Shown piece by piece: positions 1 to 5,077 of a DNA stretch of 5,077 nt (its first letter is position 1; the number at the start of each line of letters is the position of its first letter). Both the position numbers and the translations under genes were made by a program. This DNA is from Paracoccaceae bacterium (GTDB lineage Bacteria > Pseudomonadota > Alphaproteobacteria > Rhodobacterales > Rhodobacteraceae). The stretch spans positions 1 to 5,077 of the forward strand of contig DLZA01000228.1 in NCBI GenBank assembly GCA_003447515.1, in the 5' to 3' direction. The notes under the pieces are model-generated. The model ran no database searches, was not told where the DNA came from, and saw nothing but the letters and a program-made list of their open reading frames with translations.

Positions 1-110
1 AAATTAAACGAAACGCCATGCACAATCTCAATGTCATGAGGTTTTGCATTAGGTGGATAGACCGTTGCGCCTATCTTCAGATTGCGCACTTTTAGCATCA
101 GATTGCTCAT
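1..110 (-). CDS. ABC transporter ATP-binding protein, DppD/OppD-like (N-terminal fragment)
   Basis: Only the first 36 codons are inside the window; the gene continues past the left edge. The visible protein begins MSNLMLKVRNLKIGATVYPP and reaches an EIVHGVSFN segment. This is the usual opening of an oligopeptide/dipeptide importer ATPase: a first beta strand (LKVRNLKI), then a loop, then the 'HGVSF' strand that comes just before the Walker A loop. Walker A, the signature motif and Walker B lie outside the window, so ATPase function rests on this N-terminus and on the gene order. The ATG at 110-108 is preferred because an in-frame TGA lies two codons upstream (116-114), so no earlier start is possible. 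A GGGTGAG Shine-Dalgarno-like run sits only about 2 nt before the ATG, which is unusually close. The ATG also overlaps the stop of a 16-codon mini-ORF (ATGA), suggesting translational coupling. In family operons this protein energises the two permeases encoded just upstream. It may be a DppD-type subunit with a DppF partner, or a fused DppDF; this cannot be told here. Confidence 0.85.
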   Translation of the reverse strand, partial: MSNLMLKVRNLKIGATVYPPNAKPHDIEIVHGVSFN

Positions 111-157
111 GTCTCACCCAAAAAACTAGCATAATCTTGAATAAAAATGGCTTTCAT
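107..157 (-). CDS. candidate 16-codon coupling mini-ORF between the DppC-like and ATPase genes
   Basis: The 43-nt gap between the permease stop and the ATPase start is filled by an open frame encoding MKAIFIQDYASFLGET. Its ATG (157-155) overlaps the permease TGA as ATGA, and its TGA (109-107) overlaps the ATPase ATG as ATGA. The purine-rich AAAAGGGGGGCGGGG stretch at the end of the permease lies directly upstream and could act as a ribosome-binding region. The ATPase's own GGGTGAG site lies inside the mini-ORF. I do not recognise the peptide. It may be no more than a way of handing terminating ribosomes to the ATPase gene, or a chance open frame in a short spacer. It is also exactly what would be appended to the permease by a -1 shift at the G6 tract. 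Confidence 0.25.
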   Translation of the reverse strand: MKAIFIQDYASFLGET

Positions 158-966
158 CCCCGCCCCCCTTTTAAACTCGTGGTTCGGTTTAATATCCAAT
201 CTGCCACAAGGTTGACAGAAATCGCCAGCGTCGCAATGGCAATAGCAGGCATCAACGCAGCTGGAACCGCGTAAACGATTCCCTGCCCATTTTCGCGCGC
301 AATGCCTCCCCAGTCAGCAACTGGTGGCTGAACTCCAAGGCCTAAAAAAGACAGGGTAGAGACAAACAATACCATAAAAATAAAACGTAGTCCCATCTCA
401 GCCACTAGTGGTGACAGAGCATTCGGCAGGATCTCCCGGAAAATAATCCAAGCCCGGCCCTCTCCACGCAGCTTTGCTGCCTCGACATAATCCATCACAT
501 TAACATCGAGTGCAACGGCTCGCGAAAGCCGAAAAACCCGCGTACTGTCCAATAAGCCCATCAGAAGGATTAAAACAAACATTGTCACGGGCATCACAGA
601 TAACACAACCAGTGCGAAAATCAGGCTCGGCATAGACATAATCAAGTCCACAAATCGCGAGATCGTTTGATCAGCCCAACCACCAATCACCGCCGCAAAG
701 AACCCAAGAATTGACCCAAGCGTGAACGACAGGACAGTTGCTGCTGTCGCGATCCAAATGGTAGTCCGCCCACCATAGATCATTCTGCTCAACAAATCGC
801 GCCCAATATTATCAGTCCCCAACCAGTGTTCTCGGCTCATTGGCTCCCAAACGTCCCCCACAGACTCCGTCAACCCATAGGGCGCAATCCACGGCGCAAA
901 AATAGCAATGAAAAAATATATGCCAGTGAAAAATAGCCCAACAATAGCACTCAAAGGTACTTTCAT
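154..966 (-). CDS. ABC transporter permease, DppC/OppC-like
   Basis: This is the second inner-membrane permease of a peptide/nickel-type ABC importer (BPD_transp_1 fold, OppC class). The 270-residue protein opens with a membrane helix at about residues 6-26, followed by the OppC N-terminal signature HWLGTDNIGRDLLSRMIYGG (about 47-66), which is typical of this subunit. Further hydrophobic segments lie near 71-96, 106-141, 185-211 and 233-258. The cytoplasmic EAA loop, which contacts the ATPase, reads EAAKLRGEG (about 162-170) and ends in ILPN near 179-182. It lacks the longer cytoplasmic N-terminal tail seen in many DppC proteins, so it is slightly short but not truncated. The ATG start overlaps the stop of the DppB-like gene by ATGA, which supports both the start choice and coupled translation. 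The 3' end carries an A4G6 homopolymer (minus strand, 172-163) followed by CGGGGATGA. The terminal residues TTSLKGGRG look like a natural end for this family. The substrate is not predictable from this subunit. Confidence 0.95.
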   Translation of the reverse strand: MKVPLSAIVGLFFTGIYFFIAIFAPWIAPYGLTESVGDVWEPMSREHWLGTDNIGRDLLSRMIYGGRTTIWIATAATVLSFTLGSILGFFAAVIGGWADQTISRFVDLIMSMPSLIFALVVLSVMPVTMFVLILLMGLLDSTRVFRLSRAVALDVNVMDYVEAAKLRGEGRAWIIFREILPNALSPLVAEMGLRFIFMVLFVSTLSFLGLGVQPPVADWGGIARENGQGIVYAVPAALMPAIAIATLAISVNLVADWILNRTTSLKGGRG

Positions 967-1919
967 TTCGGATGCCTCAATCTTGGATTGCTCAGGATGG
1001 ATACCAGATCAGCCACAAGGTTAAGCCCGATGTAGACTGCAGCAAAAATTAAACCGCAGGCCTGTACCACAGGTACATCCCGCTTAGCTACGTGGTCCAC
1101 CAAATACTGCCCCATACCGGGATAAACGAACACCACTTCCACCACGACTACACCTACCACAAGGTAGGCAAGGTTAATCATCACAACGTTTACAATCGGC
1201 GCAATGGCATTGGGAAAAGCATGTTTGCGGATAATGGTGAACATCGACAAACCTTTAAGCTCAGCAGTTTCGATGTAGGCGGACTGCATCACATTCAAAA
1301 TCGCAGCACGCGTCATTCGCATCATGTGTGCCAAGACCACCAAAGTCAGTACAAAAACAGGTAACGCAATGGCGTTCAATTTCATCAAAAAAGTCATACT
1401 ATCATTTATCATCGCCACCGATGAAAACCACCCAAGCTTTACAGCCACAAAATACATAACAACATAGCCGATCAAAAACTCAGGTATGGAAATAGACGTT
1501 AAAGTGACTCCTGAAATCAGTTTATCCGGCCAGCGGTTTTGGTACCGTACCGCCACAAGACCCAAAAAAATTGCTAATGGAACAGCCACAATCGCCGCCC
1601 AAAATGCTAAAAATAACGTGTTATTAAGTCGTTTCCCTAAACTTTCACCAATATCTCGTCCATTGGTCAATGCGGTGCCCAAATCTCCTTGAAGGGCGGC
1701 AAACAACCAGTTGAAGTACCGTGTTACAGGCGGATCATATAGACCCAGCTCTTTACGCAGATTGGCAAGAGTTTCTGGTGTCGCCGACTGCCCCAAAACT
1801 GATTGAGCCACATCACCAGGCAAAATTTGCGTGCCAATAAAAATCATCACGGACGCCGCAAGCAATAAAAAGAGGCTCAGCGCAACGCGCTGAACCACTA
1901 ACTTAAATATAGGGTGCAT
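963..1919 (-). CDS. ABC transporter permease, DppB/OppB-like
   Basis: This is the first inner-membrane permease of the importer, 318 residues, a normal length for DppB-type proteins. It starts with a membrane helix at about 9-31 and the DppB-class periplasmic segment 'ILPGDVAQSVLG' with following 'LRKELGLYDPPVTRYFNWL' (about 32-72). More hydrophobic stretches lie near 101-122, 135-160, 183-200, 238-262 and 283-308. The EAA-type loop reads ETAELKG (217-223) and ends in FPN (235-237). It is followed by EVVFVYPGMGQYLVDHV (about 261-277), a strong DppB hallmark. The ATG start is 6 nt after the binding-protein stop, and an AGG overlapping that TAG stop lies 5 nt before it. This weak site implies dependence on ribosomes finishing the upstream gene. 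Its own TGA overlaps the ATG of the DppC-like gene. The two permeases should form the transmembrane heterodimer. Confidence 0.96.
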   Translation of the reverse strand: MHPIFKLVVQRVALSLFLLLAASVMIFIGTQILPGDVAQSVLGQSATPETLANLRKELGLYDPPVTRYFNWLFAALQGDLGTALTNGRDIGESLGKRLNNTLFLAFWAAIVAVPLAIFLGLVAVRYQNRWPDKLISGVTLTSISIPEFLIGYVVMYFVAVKLGWFSSVAMINDSMTFLMKLNAIALPVFVLTLVVLAHMMRMTRAAILNVMQSAYIETAELKGLSMFTIIRKHAFPNAIAPIVNVVMINLAYLVVGVVVVEVVFVYPGMGQYLVDHVAKRDVPVVQACGLIFAAVYIGLNLVADLVSILSNPRLRHPK

Positions 1920-1925
1920 TTGAGC

Positions 1926-3515
1926 CTACGCTAAGTGCGTACGCATCGCTGCAAAGCCATCCATTAATTCAGCGTTCGGGTTACTTTCATAGCCTTGCAC
2001 CTTATCGGATACGGCATCAACAAAGTCGTTGAACATCGGACAGATAAGACCGCCCGTATCGCGGACCATCATTCCCATTTTCGAATACAACGCCTTACGT
2101 TTATCATTGTCCAATTCACCTTTTGCTTTGTTCAAAAGTGCGTCGAACTCTGGATCTTTAAAGCGTGTGTCGTTCCAATCTGCAGAAGAAAGGTAGGCTG
2201 TGGAATACATCTGATCTTGAACCGGACGCCCTCCCCAATAGGATGCGCAGAACGGCTGTTTGTTCCAAACTTCGGACCAATAACCATCGTTTGGCTCACG
2301 TTTGATTTCAAGTGGAATACCCGCCGCACGCGCACTCTCTTGGAACAAAGCCGCCGCATCGACCGCACCTGGGAATGCACCATCGGCAACGCGCAGGATA
2401 ATTGGCGAGCCATCATGGCCAGATTTTTTATAATGCTCCGCTGCTTTCGCGGCATCATATTCACGTTGTGGAATGCTGGCGTCAAACAAGGGATAGGCTT
2501 TGTTAATCGGCATATCATTGCCAATCGATCCATAACCACGCAGGATTTTATCAACCATATCCGCACGATTAATTGATAGCTTCAGAGCCATACGCAACTC
2601 ATTATTGTCAAACGGCGCTGTGTCAGCGTGCATTATGAACACGTAGTGTCCACGACCTGCAACGTTCTGGATTGAAACACCAGGAGCACGATCAATTAAA
2701 CCCGCAACCTTTGGGTCCACGCGGTTGATCATATGAACCTGACCAGATTGAAGCGCCGCAGTACGCGCTGTTGCATCGTTGATCACAAGAACTTCCGTGG
2801 AATCGTAGGAGGCACCACCATCAGCATTCCAATAATTTGGGTTGGCTTTCCACAAGTGTCGCACACCAGGCTCATCGGCCTCGAGAATATAAGCGCCGGT
2901 ACCTACACCTTCGGCTGGGTTGTCCATACCACCATTTGGCTGAACTATTAGGTGATAATCCGCAATTAAGTACGGCAAATCTGCACTAGGCGCAGTCAAT
3001 TTCAACACCAAGTTATCACCGTCTACAGACATTTCATCAATGCCCTTCATAATGCCATTTGCACCAGACTTAGCCTCATCGTTGGAGTGACGCTCCATTG
3101 TTTTTAGCACATCATCAGGCGTCATTGTTTTACCATTGTGGAACTCAACGCCTTTGCGGATCTTGAAGCGCCAAGTCTGCGCATCCGCGGAAGCTTCAAA
3201 GCTTTCAGCCAAGCGCATGTCAAGTTGACCATTAGCGTCCGTACCCAAAAGCGTGTCACCAAATAAACGTAGGTTTAAAAATGGAACCGAAGATGCCGTC
3301 AAAGCAGGGTCAAGCGTATTAGTGCTTTCACCTCCACCCACACCTTGAACCAAATGCCCACCTTTTTTGTGCGATGCTGCTTTCGTGGCACTCGCAAACA
3401 TCGAATTCGCAACACTGGCGGTCACACCAAGCGCACCCGCACGACCCAAAAACTCCCGGCGCGACACCAAACCCTTTGCGGCTTTACCAGCCAAATACTT
3501 CAGTTCATTGTTCAT
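1926..3515 (-). CDS. ABC transporter substrate-binding protein, family 5 (DppA/OppA-like), Tat-exported
   Basis: This is the periplasmic solute-capture subunit of the importer, 529 residues, a typical SBP_bac_5 length. The N-terminus is a twin-arginine signal: a polar n-region, then SRREFLGRAG (18-27) with RR at 19-20, a modest hydrophobic stretch to about residue 42, and a likely cleavage zone around 43-48 just before the HKKGG start of the mature protein. Family-5 landmarks follow. These are the 'TLDPALTASS' region (about 67-76), the block WRFKIRKGVEFHNGKTMTPD (about 115-134) with DVLKTMERH after it, and GTGAYILEADEPGVRHLW (about 205-222) before NPNYW. The ATG at 3515 has a good GGGAGAG ribosome-binding site about 9 nt upstream. 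Long n-regions before SRREF are common in alphaproteobacterial members, so the start is credible. It is the first gene of the transporter set, with a 386-bp gap upstream that should hold its promoter. Peptides, opines, amides, metal chelates and glycosides are all possible ligands in this family, so no specific ligand is claimed. Confidence 0.95.
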   Translation of the reverse strand: MNNELKYLAGKAAKGLVSRREFLGRAGALGVTASVANSMFASATKAASHKKGGHLVQGVGGGESTNTLDPALTASSVPFLNLRLFGDTLLGTDANGQLDMRLAESFEASADAQTWRFKIRKGVEFHNGKTMTPDDVLKTMERHSNDEAKSGANGIMKGIDEMSVDGDNLVLKLTAPSADLPYLIADYHLIVQPNGGMDNPAEGVGTGAYILEADEPGVRHLWKANPNYWNADGGASYDSTEVLVINDATARTAALQSGQVHMINRVDPKVAGLIDRAPGVSIQNVAGRGHYVFIMHADTAPFDNNELRMALKLSINRADMVDKILRGYGSIGNDMPINKAYPLFDASIPQREYDAAKAAEHYKKSGHDGSPIILRVADGAFPGAVDAAALFQESARAAGIPLEIKREPNDGYWSEVWNKQPFCASYWGGRPVQDQMYSTAYLSSADWNDTRFKDPEFDALLNKAKGELDNDKRKALYSKMGMMVRDTGGLICPMFNDFVDAVSDKVQGYESNPNAELMDGFAAMRTHLA

Positions 3516-3531
3516 GTTCTCTCTCTCCCAA
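3516..3531 (-). promoter_or_regulatory. ribosome-binding site of the substrate-binding protein
   Basis: Read on the minus strand, the 15 nt before the ATG are GGGAGAGAGAGAAC preceded by T. The GGGAG core lies about 9 nt upstream of the start. It is the strongest Shine-Dalgarno sequence in the operon, in keeping with the need for many binding-protein copies per permease pair. Confidence 0.75.
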
Positions 3532-3549
3532 AATGGCCTAGATTATTTG

Positions 3550-3569
3550 TTCGCATAGCGTGCGGCGAA
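3550..3569 (-). repeat. small inverted repeat in the leader of the binding-protein gene
   Basis: Arms TTCGC (3550-3554) and GCGAA (3565-3569) enclose 10 nt, with an overlapping alternative pairing of CGCA with TGCG inside. It lies about 35-55 nt before the binding-protein start and could form a weak RNA hairpin or a protein site. There is no T-run after it in the direction of transcription, so it is not an attenuator-type terminator. Confidence 0.25.
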
Positions 3570-3721
3570 TTACCCCTAAGTGCAAGTCTTTCCTGATAAA
3601 TTTCCAGAATATGTTAGAGGCCCAATTGGAATTAGACTTCAACACGTACCAATCACCCGTGTTGTTTTCACCAACTATATCTGTGATCTACATCATCTAA
3701 AAAGTTGGGAAGCCTCGTGCT

Positions 3722-3820
3722 TTACAATGGCCTACCTTCAAATTCCAGCAATTTATTGAGGATTTGTCGCGCCTTCATACGTGCGCTGTCCGCGCCCAGG
3801 GCAACCTCCAGAAAGTTCAC
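3722..3820 (-). CDS. possible 32-codon small ORF or gene remnant
   Basis: An open frame on the minus strand runs from a GTG at 3820-3818 to TAA at 3724-3722. The GTG is preceded by AAGG with an 8-nt spacer. The product would begin MNFLEVALGADSARMKARQI and continue with a helical NKLLEFEG segment ending in RPL. An internal ATG (3778-3776) would give an 18-residue version. The frame stays open upstream only to a TAG at 3841-3839. The base composition and the amphipathic, helix-like sequence look more like protein than the flanking AT-rich DNA, which is why it is listed. I do not recognise the peptide and cannot distinguish a small protein, the tail of a decayed gene, or chance. The putative GTG lies inside the 15-bp palindrome, so the two readings of this spot compete. 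Confidence 0.2.
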   Translation of the reverse strand: MNFLEVALGADSARMKARQILNKLLEFEGRPL

Positions 3821-3829
3821 ACTGTGAAC
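3815..3829. promoter_or_regulatory. 15-bp perfect palindrome, candidate operator
   Basis: GTTCACACTGTGAAC consists of two perfect 7-bp arms (GTTCACA and TGTGAAC) around one central base. The pairing resumes at the AA/TT positions beyond one mismatch on each side (3812-3813 with 3831-3832). A dyad of this size and spacing is the form bound by dimeric repressors such as GntR or LacI family members. No regulator gene is visible in the window, so the binding protein is unknown. It lies about 300 bp upstream of the transporter operon and about 75 bp past the hydrolase stop, which is far from an obvious promoter. Confidence 0.35.
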
Positions 3830-3899
3830 CTTGGTCGACTAGCTATACATGAACAAACAGCCCCGCACGCAGAAAAAATACACCGCAAATTGTCCAAAA

Positions 3900-3914
3900 T
3901 GCTAAAGCTTAGCA
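3900..3914 (-). terminator. weak stem-loop across the hydrolase stop codon
   Basis: TGCTAA and TTAGCA arms (6 bp) surround a 3-nt loop and include the TAG stop. On the minus strand the hairpin is followed by TTTTGG, a T-run of only four. The stem is short and AT-rich, so it would be a poor intrinsic terminator; read-through into the transporter operon is possible. It is listed because no better terminator exists between the hydrolase and the operon. Confidence 0.2.
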
Positions 3915-5077
3915 ACGCTCTGAGACCATTTTTTAGAAAAAACACAACGCTCTCCATCAAACGCATCCAACTTTGCCTCCACTAAGAACTGACCATTACT
4001 TGACGACATAACAACATGGGATTTCGTATGCACCATCCAATCCCCTCGCCCGTATGACCGCTTCCAAACAAACTTTGCCCGTGCTGAAGATGGATCACCT
4101 TTTGTGATTTCAAACACCTCATGCACTTTTTGCGCTGTTTTTAATCCAGTCAACGGGTTCTCAATTAACCCATCATCGCCAATAATCTCCTGACGCCAGA
4201 CATCCCCATCCCGTAAAACCTGCTTATTCTCAAGACGGCTTGAATACCGTTTGAACTCAATCCCTGTCGCCCCTTTTGCAGAATCAAATGCTACGGCCAC
4301 GTCCTCACCCTCCATAACAGGTAGTTGCAATGAACCTGCCTCCAGACGTAAGCAGACAGCCTTATCATCTGGCCACACAAATGGAAAATAACTTGGCGAT
4401 AAAGCCACACGCAACCGATGCCCTCTTGGAATGCGATACGCCACTTGATCCAAGACAACTTCAATTTCAACAATCTCACCCAGAGGCATGTCTAAAGCCC
4501 GATCATGCCCATTACGATGACGCAGATTCAAAAAACCATGGGCAATCAACGCAGACGTCCCATCTGGGCGCAAATCGCAAAGCCGCAACGCCACTTGTGC
4601 GCGAGATTGATCGCTTGCTAGGCTCAAAGCAATCCGCGCAGCGCCAACAATTTCCAAATCTTCAACAAGAACCTGCCCATCAAAGCACATGGATTTTGCA
4701 TCATCCGTGCTTTGATCGTCGGGCAACTCCCCAGGTCCAAAACCAAAAGGAAAATACTCTCCTGCGTTTAGCCCACAACTTACATCCGTCCGAACTGAGC
4801 GAGAAACAGGCCCAGCAACATCTGCCAAGTTTTCCCCGTTAAACGCCCAAAAACGTACGCCAGAACCTTTCGGCTGATTTAGCCCAACCCAACGTCCAGC
4901 ACGGTGCTTAAATGACACTTCTGGCCTCGCACTATTCATCAGATAAGCACGATAAGCAGGGTCTTGGTCCACACCCCGATCAATGCCCTTGAGCCAATGA
5001 TCCCACCATCGTAGCATTTCACCCAAAAAATCGATCTGTGGCCCTGGAACCCCAATATGGGGGTACTTATGGTTCCA
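3902..5077 (-). CDS. CocE/NonD-type hydrolase (peptidase S15-like), C-terminal part
   Basis: The frame is open to the right edge, giving 391 visible residues; the N-terminus, nucleophile Ser and catalytic Asp are outside the window. The first visible residues, WNHKYPH then GVPGP, match the strand end where this alpha/beta-hydrolase family carries its catalytic histidine (the W-x-H of cocaine esterase). I take the third visible residue as that histidine. Then comes the conserved FLGEMLRWWDHWLKGID (about 17-33). Next is the beta-rich X-Pro dipeptidyl-peptidase C-terminal (PepX_C) jelly roll at about 70-255. It is marked by LRLCDLRPDGTSALIAHGFL (about 165-184), IPRGHRLRVALSPSYFPFVW (about 216-235) and neighbouring strands. 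A further tail of about 135 residues ends in a beta-rich segment near SKKWSQSVAKL. The family hydrolyses esters or amides, including acyl-peptide-like substrates. Cell location is unknown because any signal peptide is out of view. A TTG codon at 5026 is only an internal codon, not the start. The gene lies upstream of, and co-directional with, the importer, suggesting it processes the imported solute. Confidence 0.92.
   Translation of the reverse strand, partial: WNHKYPHIGVPGPQIDFLGEMLRWWDHWLKGIDRGVDQDPAYRAYLMNSARPEVSFKHRAGRWVGLNQPKGSGVRFWAFNGENLADVAGPVSRSVRTDVSCGLNAGEYFPFGFGPGELPDDQSTDDAKSMCFDGQVLVEDLEIVGAARIALSLASDQSRAQVALRLCDLRPDGTSALIAHGFLNLRHRNGHDRALDMPLGEIVEIEVVLDQVAYRIPRGHRLRVALSPSYFPFVWPDDKAVCLRLEAGSLQLPVMEGEDVAVAFDSAKGATGIEFKRYSSRLENKQVLRDGDVWRQEIIGDDGLIENPLTGLKTAQKVHEVFEITKGDPSSARAKFVWKRSYGRGDWMVHTKSHVVMSSSNGQFLVEAKLDAFDGERCVFSKKWSQSVAKL

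Larger units (their letters stand above)
3516..3901. other. 386-bp gap between hydrolase and transporter operon
   Basis: The gap separates the hydrolase stop from the binding-protein start. It divides into two parts. The half next to the hydrolase (about 3722-3840) is GC-richer and holds a perfect 15-bp palindrome and a possible 32-codon small ORF on the minus strand. The half next to the transporter (about 3541-3720) is AT-rich with stops in the frames I checked, as expected of a promoter and 5' leader. I found no convincing -35/-10 pair with good spacing. TTGAAG with TCTAAC at 18 nt on the minus strand (about 3640-3611) is the best I can offer, and it is weak. No riboswitch, tRNA or insertion-sequence end was recognised. 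A 9-bp direct repeat (AATGGCCTA on the plus strand) occurs at 3532-3540 and 3726-3734. Confidence 0.6.

Noticed and set aside
1995..2576. A 193-codon plus-strand open frame inside the binding-protein gene
   Set aside because: It is antisense to a confidently identified family-5 binding protein, is rich in Cys/Ile/Arg/Trp without a recognisable domain, and has no sensible ribosome-binding context. It is a shadow of the real gene.
3630..3652. A sigma-54-like TGGTACG...TTGAAG motif upstream of the binding-protein gene (minus strand)
   Set aside because: The TTG element is about two bases too close to the GG element for the -24/-12 spacing, and the invariant GC is missing.
3532..3734. Nine-base direct repeat AATGGCCTA at 3532-3540 and 3726-3734, considered as a target-site duplication or operator pair
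   Set aside because: The intervening DNA has no inverted ends or transposase, and a single 9-bp match at 194-bp spacing carries little weight by itself.
3701..3985. A plus-strand frame covering the intergenic gap and running into the 3' end of the hydrolase
   Set aside because: The product is a basic, domain-less sequence, has no good ATG or Shine-Dalgarno, and overlaps the end of the hydrolase antisense. The minus-strand small ORF explains the composition of the same DNA at least as well.
4330..4842. A 170-codon plus-strand open frame opposite the hydrolase
   Set aside because: It is Gln/His/Pro-rich, as expected from the antisense of this coding sequence, and the minus-strand hydrolase is unmistakable across the same stretch.
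5018..5026. TTG at 5026 as the start of the hydrolase
   Set aside because: The frame continues open to the right edge and the upstream residues (WNHKYPH...GVPGP) are conserved family sequence including the probable catalytic His, so this codon is an internal Leu.

Overview
The window looks like a piece of an alphaproteobacterial chromosome, most plausibly a marine, moderate-GC Rhodobacterales (Roseobacter-type) organism. The inference rests on protein style: a Tat-exported family-5 substrate-binding protein with a long n-region before SRREFLGRAGALG, and a CocE/NonD-type hydrolase with a long C-terminal tail. No taxonomic search could be run, so the assignment is tentative. No rRNA, tRNA, CRISPR array, transposase or phage gene was seen.

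All convincing genes lie on the minus strand, so the transcriptional order runs from the right edge to the left edge. First comes the C-terminal part of a CocE/NonD (peptidase S15-like) hydrolase (5077 to 3902, 5' end outside the window). A 386-bp gap follows (3901 to 3516). It holds a perfect 15-bp palindrome, a possible 32-codon small ORF, and the leader of the transporter operon. Next is a compact ABC importer operon of the dipeptide/oligopeptide/nickel type: a Tat-exported substrate-binding protein (3515 to 1926), a DppB-like permease (1919 to 963), a DppC-like permease (966 to 154), and the first 36 codons of a DppD-like ATP-binding protein (110 to 1, running off the left edge).

The transporter genes are tightly packed: 6 nt between the binding protein and DppB, and an ATGA overlap between DppB and DppC. 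DppC and the ATPase are bridged by a 16-codon mini-ORF that overlaps each neighbour by ATGA. A likely reading is that the periplasmic protein captures a peptide-like or amide/ester-bearing solute, the two permeases and the ATPase(s) import it, and the adjacent serine hydrolase cleaves it. The substrate cannot be read from the sequence. Most of the window is ordinary transporter content. The points worth a second look are the double-ATGA mini-ORF next to an A4G6 tract, the palindrome and small ORF in the intergenic gap, and the hydrolase-transporter pairing.
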